This document shows, piece by piece, positions 44,591-53,567 of a stretch of 64,000 bases of DNA (positions are counted from its first letter, which is position 1; each line of letters begins with the position of its first letter). The notes under the pieces were generated by a model. It was not told the DNA's origin. It did not search any database and was given only the letters and a program-made list of their open reading frames with translations. The stretch comes from Candidatus Avelusimicrobium gallinaceum (lineage in GTDB: Bacteria > Elusimicrobiota > Elusimicrobia > Elusimicrobiales > Elusimicrobiaceae), in contig CALUYH010000001.1 in NCBI GenBank assembly GCA_944324965.1, positions 129,086-193,085 on the forward strand, in the 5' to 3' direction. Made by a program: the position numbers and the translations under genes.

Positions 44591-45987
44591 TGTACTTATA
44601 CAATACCGCCACCCACCACAAGGACGAGTTTAAACCGCAGAACGACAAGCTGGTTACCATGTACTGCTGCGGGCCGACGGTGTACAACTATGCGCACATC
44701 GGCAATTTGCGTACGTACATTTTTGAAGATTTACTCTCGCGCACCATTCGCCTGCACTACCCGCTTAAACACGTGATGAACGTGACGGATGTGGGGCACT
44801 TGGTGTCCGACGCCGACGACGGCGAAGACAAAATGGAAGTGGCCACCGCGCGCGAAGGCAAAAGCGCGTGGGACATCGCCAAATTTTACGAAGCCAAATT
44901 CTGGCAGGATTACGATGCGCTGCACTGCACGCGGCCGACCATCATCAGCCGTGCGACGCAGCACATCCCGGATATGATTGCGCTGGTAAAAACCCTGGAA
45001 GAAAAAGGCTACACCTACCGCACTTCCGACGGGATTTATTACGATACGTCCAAATTCCCCCGCTACGACGCCCTGGTGGGCCATGCGCGCATCAGCGGTT
45101 TGCAGGGCGGCGCCCGCGTGGAAATGAGCGACGAAAAACGCAACCCGACCGATTTTGCCTTGTGGAAATTTTCTCCCAAGGATAAAAAACGCCAAATGGA
45201 ATGGGACAGCCCCTGGGGCGTCGGATTCCCGGGCTGGCACATTGAATGCTCGGCCATGGCCATGAAGTACCTGGGCCATACGCTGGACATCCACTGCGGC
45301 GGCATTGACCACGTGACCATCCACCACACCAACGAAATTGCCCAGAGCGAAGCCGCCACCGGGCAGAAGTACGTGAATTATTGGGTGCACGGCGAATTTT
45401 TGATTTTGCGCTCGGGCAAAATGTCCAAATCCGGCGGTACATTTGTGACGCTGGACGTACTGAAAGAAAAAGGCTACGAGCCGTTGGCATATCGCTATTT
45501 GTGCTTGGGAGCCCATTATCGCACGCAGCTGGAATTTTCGTACGAAAGTATGGACAGCGCCGCCAAAAGTTTAAAGAACCTTCGCACCCTGTGCGCGCAG
45601 GCCAAAGCGGCGGCCGACGGAAAAGCCCAGGAAACGGACCACTCCCGCGCCTGGAAACAAAAATTTACCGCCGCCATGGAGGACGATTTAAACGCGCCCA
45701 AGGCCCTGGCCCTGACGTGGGAAGCGGCCCGCAGCGCCGAACTGACGCCGGCGGAAAAATTGGATTTTTTGCAATTTGCCGATACGATTTTGTCGCTTGA
45801 TTTGTTTGCACAACCCGCGCCCGCGGAAGTCCAGCTGCCCGAAGAAGTAAAAAAGCTGCTGGAAGAACGCGCCCGCGCCCGCGCCGCCAAAGATTGGAAA
45901 AAATCCGATGAATTGCGCGACGCCATCGCCCAAGCGGGGTACATTGTAAAGGATACGCCCAAAGGGCAGCAAACGGAGAAAAAATAA
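44587..45987 (+). CDS. cysS: Cysteine-tRNA ligase
   Basis: A 466-residue class I synthetase. HIGH appears as YAHIGNLRTY, and KMSKS as KMSKSGGTF. The zinc ligands are in MYCCGPTVYNY, HIECSAM and the HTNEIAQSEA helix. The C-terminal anticodon domain is complete. ATG 44587 overlaps the lipoprotein stop (ATGA), and a second ATG follows directly. Confidence 0.96.
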   Translation: MMYLYNTATHHKDEFKPQNDKLVTMYCCGPTVYNYAHIGNLRTYIFEDLLSRTIRLHYPLKHVMNVTDVGHLVSDADDGEDKMEVATAREGKSAWDIAKFYEAKFWQDYDALHCTRPTIISRATQHIPDMIALVKTLEEKGYTYRTSDGIYYDTSKFPRYDALVGHARISGLQGGARVEMSDEKRNPTDFALWKFSPKDKKRQMEWDSPWGVGFPGWHIECSAMAMKYLGHTLDIHCGGIDHVTIHHTNEIAQSEAATGQKYVNYWVHGEFLILRSGKMSKSGGTFVTLDVLKEKGYEPLAYRYLCLGAHYRTQLEFSYESMDSAAKSLKNLRTLCAQAKAAADGKAQETDHSRAWKQKFTAAMEDDLNAPKALALTWEAARSAELTPAEKLDFLQFADTILSLDLFAQPAPAEVQLPEEVKKLLEERARARAAKDWKKSDELRDAIAQAGYIVKDTPKGQQTEKK

Positions 45988-45988
45988 T

Positions 45989-47212
45989 ATGAAACGAGTT
46001 CCTGCCGAGTTTTTAAAACGCATCCCCAAGGCGGATTTGCACGTGCATTTGGACGGGTCGCTGCGGCTGTCCACCTTGATTGACCTGGCTAAAAAAGAAG
46101 GCGTAGAACTGCCGGATTATACCGAAAAAGGCCTGCGCCAAAAAGTGTTTAAAGACAAATACGAATCGTTGGTGGAATACCTGAAAGGGTTCTCGTATAC
46201 GGATGCGGTGATGCGCAATGCCGAAAACATTGAACGCATCGCTTACGAACTGGGGCAGGACGCCATTGCCGAAGGGGTGCGCTACCTGGAAGTGCGCTTT
46301 GCGCCGCAACTGCACGCCAACGAAAACCTGCCCGCGCAGGAAGCCGTGCGCGCCGTGGTGCGCGGGCTGGAACGGGCCAAAAAGGAACATAATACTTCGC
46401 CCGCGGTAAAGAAGGAAGAAGATTTGGAATTTTATTTTGGCGTAATTGCGTGCGCCATGCGCAACTTTAACCAAAATATGTCGCCTTATTACGCCACGCT
46501 GATTAAGGCGCTTTCCCAGGCGAGCAAGAGCGAAATTGTGTCGGTTGCGTCGCTGGAATTGGCCAAAATGGTGGTCAAGCTGGCCAAGGAAGAAAAACTG
46601 CCCGTGGTGGGGTTTGACCTCGCCGGGGAAGAAGCCGGCTATCCCGCGGCCGATCACCTGGCCGCCTATCGCTACGTGCACAAACATTTTATCCGCAAAA
46701 CCGTTCACTCCGGCGAAGCGTACGGCCCGGAATCTATCTTCCAGGCCATTACCGATTGTTACGCCAACCGCTTGGGCCACGGGACGCACTTGTTTGCCGC
46801 GGATATGATTAAGGACAAAAAAGTTAAAAATAAAGAAGAATACGTCAATTCGCTGGCGGACTATATTGCCAGTGAGCGTATCGGCATTGAAGTCTGTCTG
46901 ACCAGCAACCTGCAAACGCTGCCGCAGATTAAATCCGTCAAAGACCACCCGATTAAGGAAATGATTAAACGCGGCCTGCCCGTAAGCATTAATACGGATA
47001 ACCGCCTGGTTTCCAACACGACGGTGACCAAAGAAATGGACCTGCTGGTGCGCAATGTGCCGCTGGCGCCCAAAGAATTAAAAAACATCGTCATCGCCGG
47101 GTTTAAGAGCGGATTCTTTCCGGGGAGCTACGTGGAAAAACGCCGCTTCGTGCGCAAAGTAATTGACCGTTACAATGCTTTGGCGCGGGAATACGGCGTG
47201 CCGCTGTACTGA
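45989..47212 (+). CDS. Adenosine deaminase family protein
   Basis: A 407-residue zinc amidohydrolase. Zinc and catalytic motifs are ADLHVHLDGS, HSGEAYGPESI (catalytic Glu), RLGHGTHL and SINTDNRLVS. The last reads TDN where E. coli Add has TDD, a variant I associate with actinobacterial-type ADA. About 60 residues longer than E. coli Add, with an insertion after the first motif region. Adenosine or a related purine such as aminodeoxyfutalosine are possible substrates. It ends the dnaB-ada run, starting one base after cysS. Confidence 0.85.
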   Translation: MKRVPAEFLKRIPKADLHVHLDGSLRLSTLIDLAKKEGVELPDYTEKGLRQKVFKDKYESLVEYLKGFSYTDAVMRNAENIERIAYELGQDAIAEGVRYLEVRFAPQLHANENLPAQEAVRAVVRGLERAKKEHNTSPAVKKEEDLEFYFGVIACAMRNFNQNMSPYYATLIKALSQASKSEIVSVASLELAKMVVKLAKEEKLPVVGFDLAGEEAGYPAADHLAAYRYVHKHFIRKTVHSGEAYGPESIFQAITDCYANRLGHGTHLFAADMIKDKKVKNKEEYVNSLADYIASERIGIEVCLTSNLQTLPQIKSVKDHPIKEMIKRGLPVSINTDNRLVSNTTVTKEMDLLVRNVPLAPKELKNIVIAGFKSGFFPGSYVEKRRFVRKVIDRYNALAREYGVPLY

Positions 47213-47230
47213 TTTGTTGTTTTGCCTGAT

Positions 47231-47261
47231 AAACAGCCCCGGTTTTGGCCGGGGCTGTTTT
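47231..47261 (+). terminator. Terminator of the dnaB-ada gene run
   Basis: AAACAGCCCCGG (47231-47242) pairs with CCGGGGCTGTTT (47249-47260); bidirectional, between convergent genes. Confidence 0.92.
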
Positions 47262-47273
47262 ATTGATACGCGG

Positions 47274-48251
47274 TTAAAAAACAGGTGGTATGTTTTTGCA
47301 TTTCCACAGGCGAATTTTAAAACCCAGCAACCGCAGTACATAATAGTATTGCTGATGGAACTCAATCTGTTCCACAAAACAGAACAGATTGGGGGCGAGC
47401 AGTAAACGGCGTTTCCATTTCCAGCGGGTCCAGGCGGATATTTGCTGCAAGAGCGAAGGATCATCCGCTACTACTGAAGGAATAAACAATTTATCTATCG
47501 CAAAATTCAGCATTTTTGCCTGTTGATGACGGGATTTTACATATTGGGAAATGAAGGCTTTGGATAAGCTGAAAACCGTTTGAATATCGTGCAAAGTTTT
47601 GGCCCGATTTTTAGTGGCGGATAGCGCCATAGTGCTTTGCGGGTTGGCTTGGTAAAAATAGCCGTTACCCAATACAAAGGCTACCTTATCCGCCCAAAAA
47701 AGCGTTTGAAGCACCCATAACACATCTTCCCATATAAGGCCCGTGGGAAAACGCAGCGAATGGCTTTCAATTAATTGGCGGGTATAGATTTTCCCCCAGG
47801 CAGAACTGCCGGCTTGCCAGCGGTTGTCCCACCGTTTGCATACAAAAGGCGCTGGGTAGCGGACCGGCTGGGGAACGGCCCCTACCGGGATTAATTGGCA
47901 GCCAGTGCAAACGACATCAGCTTGTGTTTCCCGGGCGGCCCGATAGAGGGTTTCGTAGTAGCGGGGATCTATGGCGTCGTCGCTGTCCACAAAGCCGATG
48001 TACTGCCCGGTGGCGTAATCCAGCCCCATATTGCGGGCGGCCGATTGGCCTTGAACCGGCTGCTGCAAAACGCGCACACGGGAATCCTGCCGGGCATAAC
48101 GGCGGAGAATTTCCAATGAATTGTCGGTGGAATTATTGTCCACGCATAACACTTCCAAATCCGTTAGCGTTTGGTGCAGCACGCTGTCCAGGCATTTGGG
48201 CAAAAACGCGCCGGTATTATATACGGGGATAATCACACTTAATACGGGCAT
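47274..48251 (-). CDS. Family 2 glycosyltransferase
   Basis: A 325-residue GT-A enzyme. It begins LSVIIPVYNTGAFLPKCLDSVL, with nucleotide-sugar motif VDNNSTD and the metal-binding FVDSDD, and WEDVLW as the late acid motif. It likely adds a sugar to a surface glycan or LPS on the cytoplasmic face. No membrane helix. Its base composition is slightly more AT-rich than neighbouring genes. GGAGAA precedes ATG 48251. It follows the ClC gene by seven bases. Confidence 0.9.
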   Translation of the reverse strand: MPVLSVIIPVYNTGAFLPKCLDSVLHQTLTDLEVLCVDNNSTDNSLEILRRYARQDSRVRVLQQPVQGQSAARNMGLDYATGQYIGFVDSDDAIDPRYYETLYRAARETQADVVCTGCQLIPVGAVPQPVRYPAPFVCKRWDNRWQAGSSAWGKIYTRQLIESHSLRFPTGLIWEDVLWVLQTLFWADKVAFVLGNGYFYQANPQSTMALSATKNRAKTLHDIQTVFSLSKAFISQYVKSRHQQAKMLNFAIDKLFIPSVVADDPSLLQQISAWTRWKWKRRLLLAPNLFCFVEQIEFHQQYYYVLRLLGFKIRLWKCKNIPPVF

Positions 48252-48258
48252 AATTCTC

Positions 48259-49614
48259 CTATTTGGTTTTAGTGGGGATTAGATGTTTGACCATTTTCCA
48301 CAAAGTCTTTTTAATAAGGCCTTTGCGGGTGGGCATTTTTTGTTCGGCCGATTCGTATACGGGGCGCGTTTGGAGTACGGGCCCTTCGCCGGCTTTGCCG
48401 CCTTCCAGCGAAATCCGCTGGCTGGGGTAGATGCTTTGTTGCCCCGTCACTAAAAAGCTGATGACGCACGCCACGGCCGCATAAGGGGCGATTTCCGGCC
48501 CGAATAATTCGATGGCCATAATGCTGGCGGCCAGGGGCGTGTTGGCGGTGCCGGCCAGGACGGCTACTAATCCCAGGGCGGCCAAAGTGGCGCTGTCCAC
48601 CCGCAAAAAATCGGCCAGCATTGCGCCGGCCTGCGCGCCGACAAAGAAAATCGGCGTAACAATGCCGCCAATGCCGCCGGCCGCAAACGTGACGGAAGTT
48701 GTAATCATCTTATACAGAAAACCAAACGGGGAATCCGGCGGGTTGCCGCTGAGTACGTTTTCGATGCCCGGCATCCCCAGCCCTAAATACAGCGGCGAAA
48801 TAAAGTATCCCACCGCCACCAAAAACAGCCCGCCGATAACGCACGCCCAAAACGGGCGCGTTTTAAGCGCCAGGTAGCGAAAGAGGACGCGGATAAATTT
48901 GCTGATTTCAATAAACAGCACCGATACCAACCCAAAGAACATCCCGGCGACAATCATTTTTAAGAAGAACTGTTCCGAAAATACCGGCACAAAATGGAGC
49001 GGATGATAAATATAATCTACGCCTAAGAAAGAAGTTACCTGGAAAGCGGTTATTCCAGCCACTAAAGCGGGGAACATTACTTCATAAAAGATATGCCCGG
49101 CCCACAGCACTTCCAGCCCGAATAATGCCCCCGATATCGGCACGCCAAATACGCCGGCAAAACCGGCGCTTACGCCGCAAATCATCATTTTGCGCTGGTC
49201 TTGCGGGTTCATCCGCATCAGGCGCGCCAGGATGGAGGATATCCCGGCCCCAACGTCGGCACAGGGGGCTTCTTTTCCGGCGGAACCACCGGTTGCCATG
49301 GTGACAATAGATAAGACAAAACCTTTAAAAATTGAGATAAACGAAATCGGCCGATAGGAATTAATTTTGTTGATGACAGCATCGGTGGAGTAATCGATAT
49401 CGCGTTTGGCCACTTTGCGCCCCAGCACGGCTACGCCGTAAAGCACAAACGGCAGGCCAATATAAAAAAGCGGTATATCCTGGCGGAAGGTAATGGCTGC
49501 ATCCAGCGCTTTTAAAAAGAGCGCATCCAATACCCCCACAACCAAGCCAATAACAGTGGCCCAAAAAAACCATTTGATAATGCTGATTACGCTGTTTTTA
49601 TGTTCATCAAACAT
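48259..49614 (-). CDS. ClC-family chloride channel or H+/Cl- antiporter
   Basis: A 451-residue membrane protein with the ClC topology. The GKEGP loop appears as GSAGKEAPCADVG, keeping the gating glutamate. The anion-site loop GxFxP reads GGIVTPIFF. The usual GSGIPE of helix D is not recognisable. No CBS domains. Coupled transport versus channel cannot be decided. Start ATG 49614 lies six bases after TATGAT, with no ribosome site. Confidence 0.88.
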   Translation of the reverse strand: MFDEHKNSVISIIKWFFWATVIGLVVGVLDALFLKALDAAITFRQDIPLFYIGLPFVLYGVAVLGRKVAKRDIDYSTDAVINKINSYRPISFISIFKGFVLSIVTMATGGSAGKEAPCADVGAGISSILARLMRMNPQDQRKMMICGVSAGFAGVFGVPISGALFGLEVLWAGHIFYEVMFPALVAGITAFQVTSFLGVDYIYHPLHFVPVFSEQFFLKMIVAGMFFGLVSVLFIEISKFIRVLFRYLALKTRPFWACVIGGLFLVAVGYFISPLYLGLGMPGIENVLSGNPPDSPFGFLYKMITTSVTFAAGGIGGIVTPIFFVGAQAGAMLADFLRVDSATLAALGLVAVLAGTANTPLAASIMAIELFGPEIAPYAAVACVISFLVTGQQSIYPSQRISLEGGKAGEGPVLQTRPVYESAEQKMPTRKGLIKKTLWKMVKHLIPTKTK

Positions 49615-49620
49615 AGTAAT

Positions 49621-49649
49621 ATCATACTAAATTGCCTGTTGGGGTACAA
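49621..49649 (-). promoter_or_regulatory. Predicted leaderless promoter of the ClC-glycosyltransferase unit
   Basis: On the minus strand: TTGTAC, 17 bases, TATGAT (49626-49621), then six bases to the ATG at 49614. Confidence 0.6.
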
Positions 49650-49766
49650 AAATATCTGCGGGCAAAAACGCGAAGCGGTAATTTTGCTATACTATATAGG
49701 AAAGGAGCCGGCTTTTTGACTGCGCCGGCCGGAAAAATTTAAGGTTGTTAAGAAGGAGCTGTAAGT

Positions 49767-50354
49767 ATGGATTCGTTTATTTCGTCTGTCATCACGCTGG
49801 CGTTGGTGATGGACGGCTTTGGAAATATCCCGCTGTTTATTACTGCCCTTAAAAAGGTGGCCCCGGAGCGGCGCAAAATTGTATTGCTGCGCGAACTGGG
49901 GATTGCCCTTTTGATTATGGTCGCCTTTTTGTTTTTGGGCAAATGGTTTCTGCGTGCATTCGGCATTCACGAGTATTCACTGAGTATTGCGGGCGGTATT
50001 ATTTTGTTTATCATATCGGTTAAATTGGTTTTTGGCGGAGAAGAAGACCCCAAGAGCGACCCGAAGGAAGATGAACCTTTTGTGGTGCCGTTGGCCATTC
50101 CGCTGGTGGCGGGGCCGGCTGCTCTTTCGATGGTAATGATTACCGCCGCCCAACAATCCAATAAATTGATGACGCTGGGTGCCGTGGTGGTGGCCTCTTT
50201 GATTAACTCGGTGATTTTGATGTCCTCTTTCCCGCTTAGCAATTTGCTGGGGAAACGGGGGTTAATCGCCATTGAACGCTTGACCGGTATGATTTTGATT
50301 TTGATGTCCGTAGATATGGTGATGGGCGGTATATCTACGTTTATGAGTTTATAA
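49767..50354 (+). CDS. MarC-family integral membrane protein
   Basis: A 195-residue protein with six hydrophobic helices and the family features DGFGNIPLF at the start and PLAIPLVAGPAALSMVM in the middle. MarC proteins were once linked to drug resistance, but their function is not established. AAGGAG lies nine bases before ATG 49767. A TATACT box at 49688-49693 would give a leader of roughly 67 bases. Confidence 0.88.
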   Translation: MDSFISSVITLALVMDGFGNIPLFITALKKVAPERRKIVLLRELGIALLIMVAFLFLGKWFLRAFGIHEYSLSIAGGIILFIISVKLVFGGEEDPKSDPKEDEPFVVPLAIPLVAGPAALSMVMITAAQQSNKLMTLGAVVVASLINSVILMSSFPLSNLLGKRGLIAIERLTGMILILMSVDMVMGGISTFMSL

Positions 50355-50392
50355 CCAATGTATTTGTTTATAAAACAGGACAGGGAGAGCTT

Positions 50393-50953
50393 ATGAACCA
50401 AAAAGGTTTTACGTTGATAGAACTGGTGATAGTGATTATCATTGTGGCTATTTTGGCCGGTTTTGCGGTGATGTACTACGGGCGTTTTATTGAACGAATG
50501 CGTATTGCCGAGGTGGATACCTTGGTGGGAACGTGTCTGTCCGCCCAGGAAAGAACCTTTTTAAAATTCCAACACTATACGCCGTATTGGCACCAGCTGG
50601 ATGCCGCCCCCCTGCCAGTGCGTACCCCCAAAGACGGTAACGATTATGCCAACGGCAAAGATAATACAGTGTTCTATACGCGCGGCGGCGTGTTGACGGG
50701 TATTCCTAATCCTGGCTTTGCGGTTTCATTTGAACAAGACGGAACCGATCGTTGGTTTATGGTGGCGCGCCGCGTGGGCAAAGGCGGATATTCCTATCAG
50801 CTGGTGCGTCCGTTTGATTCCAGCCGAACCGTTTGCGTGCCAACATGGACGAACGAACAGGATGTGGCCATCTGTATGGAATATATGGGCGTGACGGAAA
50901 CGTCCGAACTGGAAGCCAACCCGATGGTCCCCAAGGCGGGGCAAACGCCCTGA
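50393..50953 (+). CDS. Divergent type IV pilin-like protein
   Basis: A 186-residue prepilin with leader MNQKG and helix FTLIELVIVIIIVAILAGFAVMYYGRF, keeping Glu5. Unlike the other three pilins here it lacks PQYEKAV, suggesting a minor pilin or pseudopilin. Two C-terminal cysteines (VCVP, ICME) may form the D-region disulphide. GGGAGAG precedes the ATG. It lies just upstream of the highly expressed-looking pilin at 51180. Confidence 0.85.
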   Translation: MNQKGFTLIELVIVIIIVAILAGFAVMYYGRFIERMRIAEVDTLVGTCLSAQERTFLKFQHYTPYWHQLDAAPLPVRTPKDGNDYANGKDNTVFYTRGGVLTGIPNPGFAVSFEQDGTDRWFMVARRVGKGGYSYQLVRPFDSSRTVCVPTWTNEQDVAICMEYMGVTETSELEANPMVPKAGQTP

Positions 50954-51092
50954 TGGGGCTTCGTTTTAACGAAACGACCGAAATTTATAACCCTATGCGG
51001 CATTAAGCGGCGTAGGGTTTTGTTTGGAAAAACCGACGAAACCAATTTTATGCTGCTGCGTGAAACATCCGAAAAATAGGTCTTATTGGGGC

Positions 51093-51121
51093 TTGATTTT
51101 TTATTTTTTTACTGCTACACT
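51093..51121 (+). promoter_or_regulatory. Promoter of the main pilin gene
   Basis: TTGATT (51093-51098), a 17-base T-rich spacer, TACACT (51116-51121). It gives a leader of about 52 bases ending in AGGAGG before ATG 51180, a conventional strong layout. Confidence 0.6.
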
Positions 51122-51179
51122 GAAAGAGTGGTGTAAATTCACCCATACAATATAAATAAAACTGTAGGAGGTTTTATAT

Positions 51180-51707
51180 ATGAATAAGAAGGGTTTCACC
51201 CTGATCGAATTGCTGGTGGTTGTGTTGATCATCGGTATTTTGGCTGCTATGGCTATGCCGCAGTATTTTAAAGCGGTGGAACGCTCCCGCATGACGGAAG
51301 CTGATCAGCTCTTGAGCTCCATCGCCCAAGCTCAGCAGCGCAAATACTTGCAAATCAACAAGTATACCCAGGATTATGGTACCTTGGACGTTGCTCCGAA
51401 AGGTGCGTCTGGTGCTACTTTCTACACCAAAGGCAGCACCGGCAACGGCTTTGCTGTGACCATGTCCGGTACGACTTATAGCGCTGGTAAAGCCACCGCT
51501 ACCCGTATGGGCCCCGGCAACTTGCAGTACAAATACACCTTGTCCCGCTACTATGCGAGCGATAAGACCACCTGCGACGGTACCGGCGATGCGAACGGTT
51601 CTTCCTTGTGCGCCGACTTCTGCGGTATTGACACGGCTTCTGCCAGCGTAAAATGCTGCAACGACGGTTCCACTTCTGAATGCGCCGCTCCTTCGGCTAC
51701 GATGTAA
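51180..51707 (+). CDS. Type IV pilin, probable major subunit
   Basis: A 175-residue prepilin, leader MNKKG, helix FTLIELLVVVLIIGILAAMAMPQYFKAVERSRM, then an Ala/Gly/Thr/Ser-rich globular domain with six cysteines near the end, two of them adjacent (KCCN). Codon choice differs from neighbouring genes (GCT for Ala, AAC/AAG and GGT favoured), as expected for a very abundant protein. Perfect AGGAGG sits nine bases before the ATG, and a strong terminator follows directly. No pilus machinery is adjacent. Confidence 0.9.
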   Translation: MNKKGFTLIELLVVVLIIGILAAMAMPQYFKAVERSRMTEADQLLSSIAQAQQRKYLQINKYTQDYGTLDVAPKGASGATFYTKGSTGNGFAVTMSGTTYSAGKATATRMGPGNLQYKYTLSRYYASDKTTCDGTGDANGSSLCADFCGIDTASASVKCCNDGSTSECAAPSATM

Positions 51708-51729
51708 TTATTGCTGTTTTAGCTTTAAG

Positions 51730-51790
51730 CTCCCGCCCAAAGGGCGGGAGTTTTTTATGCCTAAAAGCTCCGCCCAAGCGGGAGTTTTAT
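51730..51790 (+). terminator. Tandem terminators after the main pilin
   Basis: CTCCCGCCC (51730-51738) pairs with GGGCGGGAG (51742-51750) plus T run. A second, weaker copy-like hairpin (51768-51785, CTCCGC with GCGGGAG) ends in TTTT. The two share the CTCCGCCCAA sequence, as if duplicated. Confidence 0.88.
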
Positions 51791-51834
51791 TTGAATGTCT
51801 TTTTCCAATGCTATAATAAAACCAGGAGGCGCCT

Positions 51835-52386
51835 ATGCATAAACTTAAAAAAGTAAAGCTGGAAAAAGCCCTCACCTTTTTGGAGCCGGGCCCGCTGTTG
51901 CTGGTTACTACTTTCGACGGCCAAAAGAACAACGTGATGACGATTTCCTGGTCTATGCCGCTGGATTTTGCCGGGCGGTTTGCGCTGTGCACGGGACCGT
52001 GGAACTATTCGTTTGGCGCGCTTCGCAAAACGAAGGAATGCGTGCTGTGCGTGCCGGGGCCGCAACTGCTTAAAACGGCGGTACAGATTGGGATGGTGAG
52101 CGGGGAAGATACGGACAAATTTAAAAAATTTCATTTAACCGCACGGCCTGCTTCCCGCGTGCGCGCGCCATTGCTGGAAGATTGCGTGGCGTGTGTGGAG
52201 TGCACGGTGGAGAAATTTTTACCGTCATATGGCATTTTTGTATTGCAGGCAGTGGAAGTGTGGCAAAATTCTTCTTGCGCGGACCCGCGGTTGGTGCACG
52301 CAGTGGGAGACGGAACCTTTTGTGCAGACGGTGAAAAATTTAATTTCCGCCGGTTGATGAAAGAGAAACTTCCGCCGGGGTTGTAG
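51835..52386 (+). CDS. Flavin reductase-like FMN-binding protein
   Basis: A 183-residue protein of the DIM6/NTAB split-barrel family. It shows PLLLVTTFDGQKNNVMTISW near the N-terminus (the FMN-phosphate loop), the core SFGALRKTKECVLCVP, and a late Cys/Val-rich strand. Members reduce flavin or are stand-alone FMN proteins; the partner is unknown. AGGAGG precedes the ATG, and TATAAT lies further upstream. Its 3' end overlaps the convergent lipoprotein gene by 47 bases. Confidence 0.8.
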   Translation: MHKLKKVKLEKALTFLEPGPLLLVTTFDGQKNNVMTISWSMPLDFAGRFALCTGPWNYSFGALRKTKECVLCVPGPQLLKTAVQIGMVSGEDTDKFKKFHLTARPASRVRAPLLEDCVACVECTVEKFLPSYGIFVLQAVEVWQNSSCADPRLVHAVGDGTFCADGEKFNFRRLMKEKLPPGL

Positions 52387-53491
52387 GTTCGTTCGAAGCA
52401 ACGGCCGGTTTTTCCGCCGGCGTGGCGCTGTCAGACGGTTTTTGCGTGATTACTTTTTCAGGCGCGGAATTTTCCGCGCTTGTTTTGTTTTCGGGCAACA
52501 CGGCAGCCGAGGCGGATTGCGCGGCTGGCGTTGCAGGCGCGGTGGTTTCGTCCGGTTCCGGTTGTTGCCGGGTTCCGTCTGCCGGCGTTGGCACATTTTC
52601 GGGGGCGGGCGTTTGCGCACTTGTTTCGTTTGCCGCAAGCGGGGCGTTGGGTGTTTCGGTTGCCGGGGCCGCGGCGCTTTCGCCGTCAGCCGGCGCAGCG
52701 GTTTGTTCTGCCGATTCCGAAGCAGGCCGGTTTTCATTTTCCGAAGGGGCCTTTTCGTCCGGTTGAGGGGCCGCCGAAGGAGCGGGCTCCTGTTCCGGGC
52801 AAACGGTAGGCTGCGGGTCTAGTACAAAAGTAGGTTCTTCTTCGTCAAACACAATGCCCTTTTCCGGCTCGGCGGGTTTTTCGGCGGGCGGCTCCTGCGT
52901 GGCGGCCGGCTGTTTAAAAAAGTGTTCCGGCAGTTGGGGCGTATTCTCCTTGGGGCAACGGTTGATGACGTCTTGCGCCGATTCTTCAAAAAACAATCGC
53001 CCTTCTTTCCACGATTCGTACAGTTGGCGGTCGGGCGTTTCCGGGCGGAAGAAATCTTTGTGCTGGGTATGGTCGGACACGGCAAACGCAATCAGATGCA
53101 GCACGGCAATATCGTCCCCGGTAAAGTTCTTGCGCGTTTCATAGCTGCTCACGCGGGCCAGCACTTTAATGGTATTTCCCTTTTTGATGCCCGTCATTTG
53201 CGGCATACCGCGCTTGTTGAACGTGACCAAAAGCATTTCGTAGGAAAGGGAATTGCCCTTGCCGGTGGCGTAGTAATACAGCGGGGCGTCTATTTTCATC
53301 ACCAGCATCATCCGCAGGGTGTCCTCGGTAATGCCGGCCACTTCGCCGCCAAAGGATACCACCTGCCCGCGGTAGGCGTTGGGGTCTTTTTCAATGCCTT
53401 GCAGGTAGTCCAGATTTTGGTCTTTATAGGGCATCAGCGAGCTGCACGCCGCCAGAAAGACGCAGGTAAATAAAAGTAAAAATTTTTTCAT
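52340..53491 (-). CDS. Lipoprotein with OB/Slp-like domain and low-complexity tail
   Basis: A 383-residue lipoprotein (lipobox LAAC, Cys16). Residues 25-135 form a beta-rich domain (NAYRGQVVSFGGEVAGI..., GNTIKVLARVSSYE) reminiscent of the Slp outer-membrane lipoprotein family; this is from pattern only. From about residue 200 the protein is a long disordered region rich in Pro, Ala, Glu, Thr and Ser. A TATAAT box ends 13 bases before ATG 53491 without a ribosome site. Its end overlaps the flavin reductase gene tail to tail. Confidence 0.7.
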   Translation of the reverse strand: MKKFLLLFTCVFLAACSSLMPYKDQNLDYLQGIEKDPNAYRGQVVSFGGEVAGITEDTLRMMLVMKIDAPLYYYATGKGNSLSYEMLLVTFNKRGMPQMTGIKKGNTIKVLARVSSYETRKNFTGDDIAVLHLIAFAVSDHTQHKDFFRPETPDRQLYESWKEGRLFFEESAQDVINRCPKENTPQLPEHFFKQPAATQEPPAEKPAEPEKGIVFDEEEPTFVLDPQPTVCPEQEPAPSAAPQPDEKAPSENENRPASESAEQTAAPADGESAAAPATETPNAPLAANETSAQTPAPENVPTPADGTRQQPEPDETTAPATPAAQSASAAVLPENKTSAENSAPEKVITQKPSDSATPAEKPAVASNEPTTPAEVSLSSTGGN

Positions 53492-53567
53492 AGAAGTTGC
53501 TTATATTATAACTTTTCTGTTGACGGGCCGCACCGAAACGGATAGCATAAACCTAGGGGGAAATTTT

